From the NCBI GenBank assembly GCA_013397695.1, contig VYZI01000133.1, positions 1-64,000 of the forward strand: DNA of 64,000 bases. The letters run 5' to 3'. The position numbers and the translations under genes are program-made. The notes below the pieces were generated by a model. That model was not told the DNA's origin and did no database searches. It saw nothing but the letters and a program-made list of their open reading frames with translations. The DNA is from Centropus unirufus (Eukaryota > Chordata > Aves > Cuculiformes > Centropidae). The first letter of the stretch is position 1; every line of letters starts with the position of its first letter. Positions 34,250 through 47,600 of this stretch are shown here, piece after piece.

Positions 34250-34335
34250 GTACCTCTGCTTTATGGATGAAAAAAGTGAAGCAGAATAGGATTCTGTGAC
34301 TTATGCAGGACCACAGAGAATAAAATTCAGATTGA
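34250..34335 (+). mobile_element. MIR-like SINE fragment (3' half)
   Basis: TTTATGGATGAAAAAAGTGA, then GACTTATGCAGGACCACAGA, follow the order of the MIR 3' region (TTTACAGATGA..., then GACTTGCCCAAGGTCACA). The copy is strongly diverged. Confidence 0.45.
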
Positions 34336-35450
34336 GAAGTGCCAAGCTATGGATCTGTGCAAGGTGGAAATCCTCTACAGGCTGTGGGGCAGAGGATATG
34401 TCCATGGGGGACTCCTGTGGGGTTACCTCTGTTTCCCTCAGAACAGCAACTCCTCACTGCCTTTCAGTTTGTTGTCCATTGCATGGAGGAAAAAGCCCTC
34501 TGACTGAAAAAAGGCCATTAGAGCAAGCAATATATTTCCAGGCTACATTTTTACCATCCTTTATTACCAATTTTCTAGGCATTTGAATTCATTTGAATGC
34601 AGTTTCTTGCCCCTTAGTGCTGCAAATGTGATGTTTTGGGGCTTTTTCTTTTTTTTTTTTTTTGAGTCAGAGCAATGAACTAAAATAGCTCTTTGTGGTG
34701 GCAAAGCTAAAGGAGATGGAGTGATTGAAAATCATGTGAAGTGACTGAAAACCTTGGGAACTAACTGGAAAGCTTTACTATGCAGCTCAACTTCAGAAAT
34801 GCTTACGAATCTGTTTTCTAACTTGCCTTTTTTAGGAGAAAGTCAGACCAGTTTGTTCAAGACGAGTCATTCACACACACACACACTATGTGGTGAAGCA
34901 CATAACTCTGACATTACAGCACCAGTTTTGTGTTTGAGGCTTTTCCAGTCCCTCACATTTACAGATTTGAGATAAAAAAAGCAACTGAAAAAAGAAGCCA
35001 GCGCTCTCATATGTTGTTAAATATACTTGATACTGCAAGATGTTTGAGTATCATCATCCTCTGCATGAGCTCAGCACCCAGCAGAGATGAGCCAGATCAT
35101 AAGATATGGCTCTAACATTTGTTATATTTAATACATGGATTCTATAAGCAATGTATAATGCTATAATGGACATTTAAAGGATTTGAATAAATTCTTCATC
35201 TCATCTTGGTTGTGCCAAAGACAATGCCCAAATTCCCCAAGAGTTAGGAAGAGTGAGAATAACTCTCGCCAACTTTTGCGAATTAGCTTGAAAACTGGAG
35301 GTCAGTCTTTACCTTGGAGAGTAAACCCTGGAAGTGACAGACTGATTCTGTGTGTGCAGCCAGCAGTATTATTTACACCAGAAAGTGGGGAGGCAATGGC
35401 CAGTCCTGCTGGCACAGTACTGCAGCGTTCAGACCATAGACCATATATTT

Positions 35451-35490
35451 TTCTATAGAGGACTGTCATTTTCTATAGAGGACTGGCATT
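35451..35490. repeat. Tandem duplication, 20-bp unit, two copies
   Basis: TTCTATAGAGGACTGTCATT is followed directly by the same word with a single T-to-G change. The low divergence suggests a recent event. Confidence 0.9.
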
Positions 35491-36435
35491 GCTGGGACCA
35501 AGGGGCGACATCTGTGAACAGCATTGCTGTAACTTAAAGCCAGTTTCTGAGCTCTTCATGGGCAAGATCTTGATTTACTCCTGAAGCAGCCTCAGAGTTT
35601 GAGTGGGTTTCAGGTTCTGAGCGAGGAAGCATTCTGTGCTGATGAACCTCGTAAGTGTCACATCAAATGATGGCCACTGGTGATGCTGGTGCTGGATCTG
35701 ACCCCTGTATGTGTCTTCTCCGGCACATGTTGCAGTAGCCACTTGGAGAGAAGATGGCTCTTCAATGCCGAGAGCAGCAGTAGGACCTGAAACAGGCCGT
35801 GATTTGCAGAAATTAACTCTTTGCAGTATTGGTCCTTTCTTTAATGGCTAAGAGCTCTCCCGTGGCTCAGATTTTCAGATATTACATGAACACAGTGAGG
35901 CTACAGACTGCTCCAACAAATTCACAGTTGCTGGCAGGGAGTTCAGTGTATGACATGAGGAGGCAAGGGTTGAAACAGGGTGACTCATGCTGGTGAGCAC
36001 AGCCCAGTTCCTAAGACCTTGTGTGTGCATGGTGGACATACTGATACTGCTCACAAAGGTTTGTCTTCTTGTTAATGTATGACCCAGTGCAGAGCTCTGA
36101 GCACACACTAACACTTTCTGATAAAATTAAGGATGACTGGGAAGCTCAGCATTTTGGTTTTCACTGCAGCCTTCTCTTCCTTTGATTTTTACTACCTTCA
36201 GGTAGACCAATGACAGGAGCATGTAGGACATCTTCCTCTTATGGCAACGCAAAATTGAAGAAACTTATCAGAAGTTTACTAGGTTTTATGGTAGCGTTAG
36301 TCTTCAGTTTTCATCTCTGGTAGGAGGAATCGATAATGTGAAGGGTAAAAGGGAATATATTGCATCGTGCATCAAATGAGGGCCCAGAACATTTGGAGGA
36401 AAAGAGAAACAAGTATAAAATTTAGAAGATTATAA

Positions 36436-36440
36436 ATTCT
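36436..36440. repeat. Target-site duplication, left copy (ATTCT)
   Basis: ATTCT directly precedes the TG start of the LTR. An identical copy follows its CA end at 37159-37163. Confidence 0.8.
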
Positions 36441-37158
36441 TGTCACGGTTGTCACAATTGTCCTGGCCAATTTTGGTAGCTAGGACTGAGCAGTTGGACT
36501 CCCAATTCCCTTCCCCCACCTTCTACCCCCAGGGAAAGGGAAAAAGGAAATGTGAGGAAAAGACTTGTGGGATGGAAACTAAAACTACAACTTTAATGTA
36601 ATAATAATAATAATAATAATAATATAGTAAAATATATGCAAACATATTAAATGGTGCCCCCACCCTAGCCCTCAATGACTATACATCTCCAGAAATGCTG
36701 CAGAGCAGACAGGAGGTAAAGAGTCCAAGGTTACAAAGGAGTTGTACTCAGGAGCTGGATTCAGGACCACATGGACCCGGGACCAGGGGCAAAGAGACAA
36801 ATGATGTCCTCACTGAATGTTAGCTATTGAAGAAGAGAGACCCGCGTGATCTCTCAGTTTCATACAGAGTATGACGTATTGTTGGTCAGTTTGTGGTCAC
36901 CTCTCCGGTCCTCTCCCCCCTGCATGTGCAACCTTTTTCCCTTCATTGACTTACGGCTCTCCACCAGCTCAAGGATGGCCTTGGTTACTTTAGAAGTATA
37001 AGCAATGGCCTTTCTGCATAACAGTGCCCCATGTTATCACTTCTAGAGAGAAACATTGTCTTGAAAAAACATGCAGTTAACTTTCAGAAAATGAAGTTAC
37101 TTAGATGAGACTTAGCTGAAGTTAGAAAATTGATTCCACTTTAGCTCAAACCAGACCA
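36441..37158 (-). mobile_element. Solo LTR of an avian ERVL-like endogenous retrovirus
   Basis: The 718-bp element has TG...CA ends and identical 5-bp flanks (ATTCT). Read on the + strand it begins TGTCACGG. It then shows the order known from avian ERVL-type LTRs read backwards: an AACTTTAATG stretch followed by an (AAT)n run, TTGGTCAGTTTGTGGTCACC, CTTTCTGCATAACAG and AAAATTGATTCCACTTTAGC near the end. The sense strand is therefore -, with ATTAAA at about 36592-36597 as the likely LTR poly(A) signal. No internal viral genes or second LTR are present, so it arose by LTR-LTR recombination. Confidence 0.85.
36597..36623. repeat. (AAT)n run inside the LTR
   Basis: About nine AAT/ATA units lie inside the solo LTR. 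A simple repeat at this position is typical of this LTR family and varies in length. Confidence 0.9.
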
Positions 37159-37163
37159 ATTCT
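37159..37163. repeat. Target-site duplication, right copy (ATTCT)
   Basis: Identical to 36436-36440 and placed directly after the terminal CA of the LTR. Confidence 0.8.
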
Positions 37164-37614
37164 AGAAATGTTAAACGTGACTAGTATTCATTCCCTTCTA
37201 TGATAGTACTGGGTATATATCATGTAGTTTCCCAGATTATTATAGAACTTGTGAAGGTTTCCATGTTAGGGAAAAGGAATAATGCAGTATCAGGATCATA
37301 CCTTCCATTCCTGGAAGGACTTCAGGCAATAGAAATCTTTTGAGACTGTGCAAACGGAAAGATACTTTGAAGAGGTTGTGTGTTGGTTCCTGACTTTTGA
37401 TTCATCTTCAGTGAAATGTAGGAGTTGTACTCTCACCTACACAATGTCCACTACAAATGGCCATGAAGCAAGACCTCACAGCTGAAAACCTCACATTTTC
37501 GATTATGATTGCAATTTTATTCAGGATTATAAATTATGCTTGCTCTGGTGAAGAGCAGTTTGAGTGGTGACTAGCTGCAGAGTAGCTAAAAAGGTTGTGC
37601 AAAATTATTCCCAG

Positions 37615-37868
37615 TATTGCCACAGATTATAGCAAGGAGCAATGGCCATAAATTGTGGCATTGGAGGTTCACGCTGGACATTAGGAGAAACTAATTCTCC
37701 AGGAGAATAGTGCAGCCCTTAGACAGATACCTTGAGAGGTGGGGTGGCCATCCTTGGAGATTTCCGGTCTTAAACTAGAAAAAAAAGCTGTGGTTGACCT
37801 GATCTGGTGCCTGATGATAATCCTGCTTTGAGTGCAAGGTTCAACAGGAGACCTCCTTTCCAGCTGGC
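37615..37868 (+). mobile_element. Old CR1 LINE 3' fragment
   Basis: TTCACGCTGGACATTAGGAG, GTGGCCATCCTTGGAGATTT, CTGTGGTTGACCTGATCTGG and GGAGACCTCCTTTCCAGC follow the order of a CR1 3' end. Divergence is high, so the insertion is old. Confidence 0.75.
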
Positions 37869-40800
37869 ATTTCTGGACCTGTGTTCTGCTTTTAGGTATG
37901 CATGGGTAATGCAAACAAAGTTCATGGCATTTTTCTGACCCAGTCCATTAAAGATGTAAGTAAAGGTGTCTGCATACCAGGGAAATGACAAGGGAGACAT
38001 GGAGGAAAGTTGGGATGGAAGGTAGGTGACCTACCCTGGGTGAATATTCCTCTCTAGAACCTTTTCCCTGGCTGTTGTGTAGCCTTGCAGTCCCAGTGCT
38101 GGACCTGTGCTTTAGATGAGGATGTTAAGTAGGATAGTTGGACATCCTTGCAGTCAGGGGGCAGACAGCATGGTGCTCAGAGCCTGTGCTAGTGGGAAGA
38201 ATAAGTCAAGAACTCTCCTTGGGAGGGGAATGTGGGACTGCCAGACTTATGCAGCTGTGGCCTTGCTCCCTGCTGTCCTTTGGCAACTTGTCAGGAGGGT
38301 GCCTGAAAACCTGTCTTCCTCATTTGCTTGCAAAAGCACACAGGGGGAAGGGCCAAATGGGTGCATCTTGTGCATCAGGAATGACATTTGGCCATGCTGA
38401 TGAGATCCTAAATTCATTAGAGGCAGCAGCAGGTTGCAGTTGAGGTAGCCTTTTACCTCCCCTTTTCTCTAGTAAATCTCTGAAAACCTGAACTTTGGGC
38501 GAGTCACAATTCAGATCCAAATTTTGTCATGAACTCAGTCCTTTCATTAACAAGATGGACATAACTTCTGACAGCAGCAGCAGTTTTATGGAGTAGAGAT
38601 GAAATTATGTGTCTCAATGCAAAACCCGCAGCCACACAATGGTCTTTTCATTTCCCAGACACATTGAATCCCACAATTGTCCCATGCACAGGACCTGCCT
38701 GATGTCAAGGGGAGCTCTGTGCATGAAGTGATCGAGAAAAAGGAAGGATCAGGCCCTCAGAGGTATATTTTCATCATAATGTTTGAAGATTTACGTATAC
38801 AACTACGCAACTCAGGGTGAGACTGTGCCTCTAAGGCAAAACATATGAGCTCATGTAAAGAATTTATCATTATAATAACAATTTGCATTTCTATAGAACC
38901 TTTGATCTTAGGATCTCAAAGTGCTTAACAAACACAAATTAATTAATCCTCACAACTCTCCTGCAAGGTAGACATGTATTATGGAGAGACGCTAGCAGCT
39001 AGCTTTCCATTATAAGTCTCATTTTAACTACCTCCTAACTTTGCCAAAACTAAACCAATACACACAAAAATTTCACAAGCATGATCTTGTCCTTGGGTAG
39101 GATCTTTTTAGAAATTGTGGGGTAAATAGGATAAGATAGTTAAAGATAAGTAGGTTAAATGGGGAGGCAAGGAATATATCCCTGAATGAACTAATGCATA
39201 TACTGCATTAGTCCAGAGGGGAGGGAAATGCAGAATTTGGGGTAGACACTTGCTTCTCCATAATTTGCCAGAATGGAGATTCCAAGGTGGTAAATGGTTA
39301 TTCATTATCCACCCTAGCATTTATTAAATCAGTGAGCTAGATGAGTGCAGGAGGTGGCCTGCTTTTCTAAATGGAAGGGTCCTTCTCCAGGAGCTGCGCT
39401 TGGCCACGGTGATGAAGAGGAAATTGCCAAGAGCCTCGTATTATGTTCTTCAGAGACTTACTCTTAAAAACCTTTGGGAAAATGTTAGCTGAACAGATGT
39501 ATCGATGGTCTGGCATTGTGGGTGGAATATCACCTTTAAGGAGAAATTGCTAAAGACAGCCAGAGAGCCAGTGCCTGGCAGTGTGCCTGCATGAGGGATG
39601 GAGAGCAAGAACAAATTCTTCCTCTGCATGCCAAAAAAAAAGAAAAACAGCTGGGAAAAACCGCCTCTGACTACTCAGAGCTTCTCAGACCTGGGGCCCA
39701 GGTGTGGGGGATAAAGCGGGAGTCTTTCCTGTTCCCTTCCTCTCCAAGCAAGAGGACGAGGTGTAGGTGGACAGCAGGGCGGAGGCTTGTCCCCTGGCTG
39801 TGCAGCGGGGTTAGCAGTTTGCTTCGGCAGGCTTACACTGATAGCAAATTGCTGCCACTCCCAGGAGGAAGGAGGAGGACAGGGGATTATGACTCAGGTG
39901 TTTTCAGGGTGGTACAGCCTCCAGGGGTGCTTCCTAAGCCAGAGGTGTCCATGCCCCATGCTCGCCCTGGGGCCCCACTTAGCACGTAGCCCCCACAGAG
40001 GCTATTGGTACAGTGCCATGCCTTGCACCACTTGTGGGCTGCATGCTTTTACTTCACCTCCAAGCGTGCAGCAATGACTCAGACCCCGTTGCGAGTTATG
40101 GAGCACATGACGCTCCATGTCACCCACCTTGCACCCATGTGATTCTGCATCCCTCAGCCAGGGTACAAGATGTGGTCCCACCATGCACTACTGCCTGGCT
40201 CAGCAAGTGCTGTGTTTTGGTGACTTTTCTTAAGCCACACTTGAAAGATATAAAAAAAAATAAAGCAAAGTCCAAAAATGACTCAGAAAGGTTTTGTAAA
40301 AGTTGTTATGAGCTGGCTGCTGGAGTGTTTTTCAAGGATATGTGGTTAGTATGTACAGCAGATAGCATCTATAGTGTTGAAAACATTGGGTATGGAATCA
40401 TCAGGGAGATAATGTGAATTGACTATTAGAAAAAGGGAACTTTATCCAAGATGGGAGGCTGGGAAGATTGCTCCCAGCATAAAGTACTTCAGATACAAGG
40501 AAGCCCTTTGCAAAAGCCACTCAAACATAAATGCCCAAGAAAAGACCAGACAAGGGATGAAGATAACTTCTGTCTTTTGCAGACAGGCAGGTCATGGTGG
40601 CACAGGCAGACCTGCAATATTGGCTGTGGCCATGCAGGAAGCAGACACCGCTGAGCCACTGACACGGGGCACAGCCCAGGCTCCGAGCCAGGGTCAGCCT
40701 GGGGCACCCCGAGTTGGAACTGCCTCCCTTTCGCCACAGCGTGGTTGTACATATCAACCAATTGATATTGAAAAGAGCTCTAGAGGTGCTTAGAAAGAAA

Positions 40801-41770
40801 ATGTTTATGACTAAGTACAAAAGATCAGTGGTGTTGGCTTTGCAACAATATACAGCCCAATGCCAGGACTTGGCTGTAATCATGCTTTGTGGTTAGCCAA
40901 ACCTTTGCTATGTTTTCTTCTACTAATTATGACTGGGTGACCTTGTCCTTACATGGGTAGGTAACATTTGGTCTTTGTTTTCGTTGCATTTGTAGCTGTG
41001 CAACAGGTATAGCATGTGGCCTGTTGTTATCAGCATAGTTACAACGCTGTTATCAAGGGAAAACAGAAGCACTCAGCAAGAGCAAAGTATTTTTCAGTCT
41101 TCTGGGGAATGAAGACCTTGATTCCTCTGCTCTTACTCACTTCAAATTGTACCTTCCTTTACAAACAATCTGCTGGCTTTCAATGGGACGAGAAGATAAT
41201 AAAAATGAGAGTGCTGCTATTTGGTCTTGATGGATTTATAAAATGTCCTTCAACAGCTACCTAACATTTCACATGCAAATGCATACAAAAGGTCATGGAG
41301 TAGACAAAAAGTGCGATAAAAATGAAACGCGGGGGTTATTCTTTTCTATCCAGTATTGCAGTGCTGCATACATCTGCACATACCACCTGGGCAGTGGCCT
41401 TCACTGCACGTTGTCATTAGCAATGTTTTGAATACAGCTTCAAACACAGGGTGGCACACTGGGAGAAATGCTTTAAGTTTTTATTTACAAGTAGTAAACT
41501 ATTGATGCAAGAAGTGTGGGAGGATTAATTGGTATAAGCATCTTTGTACTGTTGGTCTGTACCAGCAGTTATCTCATTGCTGTTATTCCCTTGTGTCCTT
41601 CCATGGATGACACTCAAATTGATATGATAAATCCTTGGATTTATCTGCTATTGTTTGTTTAACTTTAGAGCCTCCTGTTCCAGTTTATTCCTTTTTCTGA
41701 TTCTGTAGAATCTAACCCTTTAAAATGTGTACATCATTAAAATAAAAGCAATTTCAGGAGCAGGCAACCT
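37869..41770. other. Intergenic DNA, one MIR-like SINE
   Basis: No gene is supported. The open frames of about 100-130 codons near 38.1, 39.6 and 40.0-40.8 kb lack domains or coding features. A MIR-like fragment near 38.9 kb is listed separately. Confidence 0.55.
38868..38996 (+). mobile_element. MIR-type amniote SINE
   Basis: ATAATAACAATTTGCATTTC, GGATCTCAAAGTGCTTAACA, AATTAATCCTCACAACTCTC and GCAAGGTAGACATGTATTAT follow the order of an ancient MIR-like SINE shared by amniotes. The 3' portion is missing or eroded. Confidence 0.7.
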
Positions 41771-41774
41771 AATC

Positions 41775-41895
41775 TCATAGGATAATTTAGGTTGGAAGGG
41801 ATTTCAGGAGGTTATCTAATCTAGCCTACTCAAAGTAGGGTGAGCTGTGGGATCAGACCTAAGTTAGATGCTTAGGTTTCCCTGTCTCCAAACGA
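41775..41895 (-). mobile_element. CR1 LINE 3' end, - orientation
   Basis: CATAGGATAATTTAGGTTGG, TCAGGAGGTTATCTAATCTA and CTCAAAGTAGGGTGAGCTGT match the reversed CR1 3' terminus. The fragment is short and moderately diverged. Confidence 0.8.
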
Positions 41896-44269
41896 TTAGA
41901 TGAATGCCCCAACCACAAGGCTATAACGACAGTCTTCTTCCCGATTTCCCTACTTTTACACCTGATTGCACAATGATTTAGACTAAGTTAGTAGCTTGGT
42001 GTTTGTGAGACATCCATAACATTGATCTCTTGCGGTCTAAGAGCTCAATAGGTCCTGCTCTACTCAGATGGTGTTGAAAAGGAGGACACCACACCATGAC
42101 TACCCATTTGAGTTCTGAGGAGTCTCCAAAACTAACTCAGCTTGAGTTCAGTCACTCTGCACTGATCAGAACTTCTATAGCAGTTGAGAAGACAGACCTC
42201 AAGACTGCAGACAGGCATACAGAGGGCTTTTCAGACCAAGCACAGAGGTGATAAATGAATTTAGTGATATTAAGAGTAATCCAGTCCAGAAGGCAGGCAG
42301 ATAGGATGGCTAGCTACAAGTGGGTTTCATAACCTAAGTCCCAACTTTGGGGGCATCTCATTATAGGTTGGATGATGTTTCATGTGCATAAATGCACAAA
42401 GGATTCAAATGCATCTCTGCAGGTGGGTCGTGAAACACTTGTGTGCATTTTGCACATACCTACAAATGTTAATATAAATATTTATGTTAATATGTTAATG
42501 TAAATACTAATGTTAGTTAAGCGTAGAATTAGATTAATAACTCAATTTTTTTTCTCTATTATAAGCATCGTGTTTCTTAAACATTTCCTGTGTGGAAGTC
42601 ACGGCATTTAAAAGATACTTGTGAGAGTGTTTCCCAGGAGAACTAAAGCGTAATGAAGGTGCAGGAGGCAAAATAATACTGTCAGCACCCAGGGAAGGCA
42701 ACCACACCGGGTCAGCCTGTGCTATGAATGAAATCACTGACAATAATGCTGACAACCTTCACTGTAAAAGAAAAAAAAAAAGGCAATTAGGGAAACACTG
42801 GTGATGTTAGGATTATTTTCACATGGGGGGAGATGAAGTCAAGAGCTTTTTCATGGTTAAAGACAATCACGCCTCATGGTGATTCATGGTCAGCAGCTGG
42901 TTTGCAAGTGTCCTTGGTGGACACAGAGAGGGTTGGCTGATTGGCTTATTTTCTCATTGTGGCTCCGGCTGTTGCAGACCTGTGATAGAAGCACGTTAGC
43001 ACCGCTCTGCTTCCACCTTACGTCCCCTCTGGCATATCCCAGAGCACGGCTATGGCCAGACATAACACAGCAGGTGGAGGATCAGGTTCCTCATCTGAAG
43101 TGCAGTGTAGGGTTTGGTCATTTAGGAAAGCAGGGCCGCAGAGTACATTCAATTCATATTTGTTTTGATGATTTATCTACTATGCCGTCACACATGGGCA
43201 GGCAAAAATTGCTCTGCCACAAACTAAATCTTATCTATACAGTCACGCTAGCCTGACAGCAAGAATAATGCTGGAAGCACTTGAAACCATTATTTCAGCA
43301 CAAAAAAGTGGGGGCACAGCATGAGGATTGGAATCAGGAGATGGGCTTTCATGTTCTGTTGCTGAATGGGTGAAAATCTGACACAAATGACCAGGCTCTC
43401 GTTCATCTTTCTGATTTCAGGTACCTGATCGAAGACCCAGCAAGGCACCAGAGGTCTCCTTGTTAGAAGCCCTTTGTGGGGGTCACAGGGAGCACGTGTC
43501 CCTTCCAAAAAAGTGACTCAGATCGCACATACCTTTCTTGCTTTCTGCCTTCACTAACGGAAGGATCCTAGATGCCTAGAGCTAGAAAGAACAGCTTGGC
43601 CTTTGTCTTTTTTTTCTTCTGCCATAAAGGAAGGATAATGATGCTGACCTTTTTAAAGAGCTTCTGACATACACAGATGAAAAACCTAAACTTGTAAGAG
43701 ACTATTATTATTGTTATGTATCTTTAGACAGGGGAAGCAGTGACGTTTTTATGACATTTTATAATCCACATGAAATGCTGCCATAATAACGATAATGACA
43801 TGTATGATCGACAAAGTATGCTTAGTTGTGGTATTTGGCAGTGATAATTTGGCTCACTTCTTTTTCTTTGTATTTTCTTACATAAAAAGAAAAAAGATCA
43901 GCAAATCCTGATGAAATCAAAACTCCCCTGAATTCAATGTATACAGAACTTTTGCAGGTTGTAGAGAAAATACACAGATGAAACTACTTCAGAAACAGAT
44001 GTTTGAATATGAGATTCTGATCTCCATGGACAGCACTATTATCACACTGGTAAGAAAGCTGACCCTCCTACAGCAGCCGGGCATCAGAACTGTGCTCAAC
44101 ACTATGTGATGCTCACAGTCCATTCCAGCTGTGATATTTTGCCATCTGCCTTTCAGCAGAGTGACGATTGCAAAAGTCTCCCAGAAATGACTAGGTTGGA
44201 CTCAGCTTTGTATTGTGGCTCTTTCCTATGCACACACAGGTCTTACACCAAGCACATAGTGACATAAGG
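41896..44269. other. Intergenic DNA without supported genes
   Basis: No exon series or recognisable repeat beyond short A-runs and T-runs. It contains ATGTTAATATAAATATTTATG-type AT-rich sequence around 42468-42510. Confidence 0.5.
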
Positions 44270-44680
44270 AGTGTAAGAACATAAAAAAAAACTGAAGTGT
44301 TAGACCAGTGACCTATTGAGGCAGCTGCCAGTGCCTGAGACCAGCAACAGAAGATGCTATTTAGGGAGGGCGTATGAGCATGTTTAGGGAGGGTGTATGA
44401 GCATGGTCACCTGCTGTGGGCCGCTGCCACATTTAGGTCTGACCAGTCATTTTAGTATTTATCTGTGGACTTGTCACAGTGAGTTCATAAAAAAACCCTT
44501 TTTTTGGACCTGGTGGGCACTGTCTGTCTCTCCAGTTCCCTATGGAAAAGTGCCCATTATTGGCCCACAGCTACTAGTAACATAGTTCCATTTCTCGTTC
44601 CTCTCTTTAAGAGCCTTTGATAATCAGTCTTCACTTCTTTTTTCGCAGATCAAGTTTAGCTAGGCTGAATTATATTCCAA
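44270..44680 (-). mobile_element. Ancient CR1/L3-like LINE 3' fragment
   Basis: TAAGAACATAAAAAAAAACT, TTAGACCAGTGACCTATTGA, GCCAGTGCCTGAGACC, and later a TTCATAAAAAAACCC word, keep the order of an old amniote CR1/L3 3' region read antisense. The copy is badly eroded and interrupted by a short internal tandem duplication. Confidence 0.5.
44361..44406. repeat. Tandem duplication, 23-bp unit, two copies
   Basis: TTAGGGAGGGCGTATGAGCA, followed by TGT, repeats at 44384 with one C-to-T change and a different last base. The duplication lies inside the old LINE fragment. Confidence 0.9.
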
Positions 44681-47600
44681 AGTGAACCATGATATAACCA
44701 GATCTTGAGACACACACATTGCAACTCACTCCACTAATGAGGCTGAACGTTGTACATGGCCACCAGTTTTGTGGTTGGAGAGAAGGCACTATGAACTGTG
44801 GATGTTACAAAAGGGAATAAAAATATCTTTCCTTCTCCAAGACTATTCAGTAGAAATTACTTAGGAAATAGAAGATAGAAGGAACTAAATGTGAGGTTTA
44901 ATATGCATATAGCAGGCTCAATAATATTCAGTGATCTTTGGCACATCGCTGCCAGAAGGTATCAGAAAGAACGCTGAGGTTACATTTTGCAAGAAATGCT
45001 CTCTTGAAAATTGGTGCCTTCAAATCTAAGACTAAAACTTTGATTTATACCCTGACCTGTGTACATGGCCCATCTCCAGCTATAGCAAGACTATGAAAGA
45101 GGAAGCCCACCGCTCCATGGACAAAAATTTCAGAACATTTGCCAAATGAGGACTTCACTACCAGACTTTTTGAAAACATCACTAAATAGGCTGCACTCAC
45201 CCTCTCCACTCACGGAACTGGAAAGAAGTCAAAATGAGAGGGGGAAGAGCACAGAAGAATGAATGTTTTCCCTGCAGACGATCAACAACATCTGCACTGG
45301 AGAATAAATTGGGTTGCACGTTGTTCTTTGGCCCCAAGGCCAACTGAGGACAAAAAAAATCATGTCTTTGAAAAAGGGAATCTGCCCTAAGGGACCTACT
45401 GTTAGGTGATCCTGAGCTAGCTTCCCAGGGCCACTGTCCAGAAGAATACTTGAGTCACTACCAAAACAGCGCCAGGGACTGTGCCAGTGCCAAAGCCAAG
45501 GTCTGTCCCCAGCTCCTGTTCACTTCCTGGGATAAATGTGGCACCTTTCCCACCTTTTGGAAACATATCTCTTCTGCCACGAGGGATAGTTTGCATTGCA
45601 TGAATGAGCTAAAATGGGGCAGAACAAGAGGGCAACTGTAGTTCACAGCTGTGACTCAGGAAAAATGTTTGGCCCATCATAGCTCACCTCTCAGTGTCTG
45701 TCTGCTTGTGGGAAAAGGGGAAACAAAAGGACAATGGCACTTTTGTTACTTCTTAAAGTCTTCTTCCTGCTGGGTTGGCAACTCAGCTAACAAAAATGTG
45801 CTTGCAGTCGCTCATCCCCAAAGCTGTGGGATCCCAGGCACCAATCCATATCACCACGAGGCAGCAACTGCTGGAGGGAGGTTTGGGTCTGTGCGTGCTC
45901 CTCCACGTTACAGTGTTTCTAACTGCAAATCTGCTCTGGGAAACAATGCCCTCCTGTTCAAGGACTCGACGGCTTCATTGCACTGCGGCTTTCTGACTTT
46001 TCAGCTGAGCTGCCGTGTATGTCTATAGGAATTAAAGGAAAAAACTAAACTTTCTTTGGAGGAAAAAGGTAGCTGTTTGAAGCAACCTTTCATATTTTTT
46101 TTTCTGCCTGTTTGATGACTGCTGTGCTAGTTCTGCTGTAAACAAATTAATGTTCAGTTCCTAGAAAATGACCGAATAAATCACTTTGCCTTTCAGTTTC
46201 CTTGTGACCTCACAGAGTGCTTTTGGTATGACATCAGTGGCTGTTTTGGTATGACGTCAGAGGGCAGTTTACGTCAGCACTACTGAAATCAGTGGCTGTA
46301 AGGGTGAGTGGTCTCCAGAACCCCCATGATTTTCACTAACATTTGGAGCTGCTTCTCTGAGAAAAACTGAAGATTTGCTGTGGATTAGCACACAAACTGC
46401 AAAGTGGGCAGGAAGCTCACTGCATGGAAAATGGTAAGGAGAAGGGAAGTATGAAACTGGAAGAGATTTTTAGCAACAGTCCTCAAGGATTATTCTGGGA
46501 CTGCTTGTGCTTTTCATTCTTCTCCCACTTACCCCCACTAAAGATGGGTGTTCATGTCACCCATGACCCTTGGGGACAACCATCCTGATCTGAGCCAAAG
46601 GTGCCTCAGTCCTGCCCTGCCCTGTTATCTGCTAATGTCCCCAGCGCCAGGAGAACTATGAGCTGGTGATGGCTGTGAAAAGAAAGAAAGTATAACCCAG
46701 GGATGATTCAGGCTAAGTATTCCCTGAGTAAGCAGTAAAATAAAGGCAAAAAATCTTGCACAATCCGTCATTCTGACCAGTTCTGCTTCATTATCTCCTC
46801 CTATTCCTCTCTCTCATGTCTTGCCTGACCAAGCATTTTTTTAAGGAGAGAACAGGACTTTCCTCTATTTCTGTTTAGTATCATCAAATGAGGACATGAT
46901 TCACAACTACTTCTCCAGGGCCCTGGACTCAGTGTAGTAACTGTGCCCAGTGCTAACAGGAATATCAGTGGAAGGGGAGAAATGAAGAGTTGTACATCCA
47001 GTCATGTTGACAAGGGAAACGGGTGGCAGCAAGTGACTGAACTGGGGTTTGTCTGCAATATGTGGTTACATGCCAGCCTCAGAGAGCATCTTTAATGCCC
47101 CCTGGCCCAGATGTCAGGTCTTTGCTACATCTGAAAGTTTCCTTCCATGACTTTAAGCAGCCCCTGCTCAGTGCTGGTGAGACTGTGGAGCACCATTTAT
47201 CGTTACCATTTACTGGTCTAACTCATGTGAGCTCAGATATACAGGCTCATAAGTAGAAGCGAAGTTTGTTTCCTTCAAGACAGGAATGAAAATAAGACCA
47301 CACAAAACCTCAAGATCCTTTTCATTGTCCATATTTTCTCCAAAGAAACCTTCTTTGAAACTTGAAAGGATAGAAAATTCCTGACATAGACAATAAATAT
47401 GGTCTGAAACCCAGCAGTGGTAGTATTAAAGTGATTGCAAACCACCTTGTGGGAGGGTGATGGGATAATCCCATCCCCTAATGCTGATCTGTATATTTAT
47501 TGCTATATGTATTGTCCCTTCTACCAGCCATTCAGACATGATCCTTAGGACCTTTGTGATGAAGATCCACGTGGAGTTTTCATTCAAACAGATTTTCTCC

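Larger units (their letters stand above)
31561..36440. other. Intergenic DNA upstream of ODC1
   Basis: No gene is supported. The first few hundred bases are still GC-rich and could host divergent promoter transcription. A short 20-bp tandem duplication and one MIR-like fragment are listed separately. A (CA)n run of six units lies near 34873-34885 and a T-run at about 34648-34663. Confidence 0.55.

Noticed and set aside
34873..34886. CA-repeat microsatellite
   Set aside because: Only about six units, too short to list as a feature of its own.
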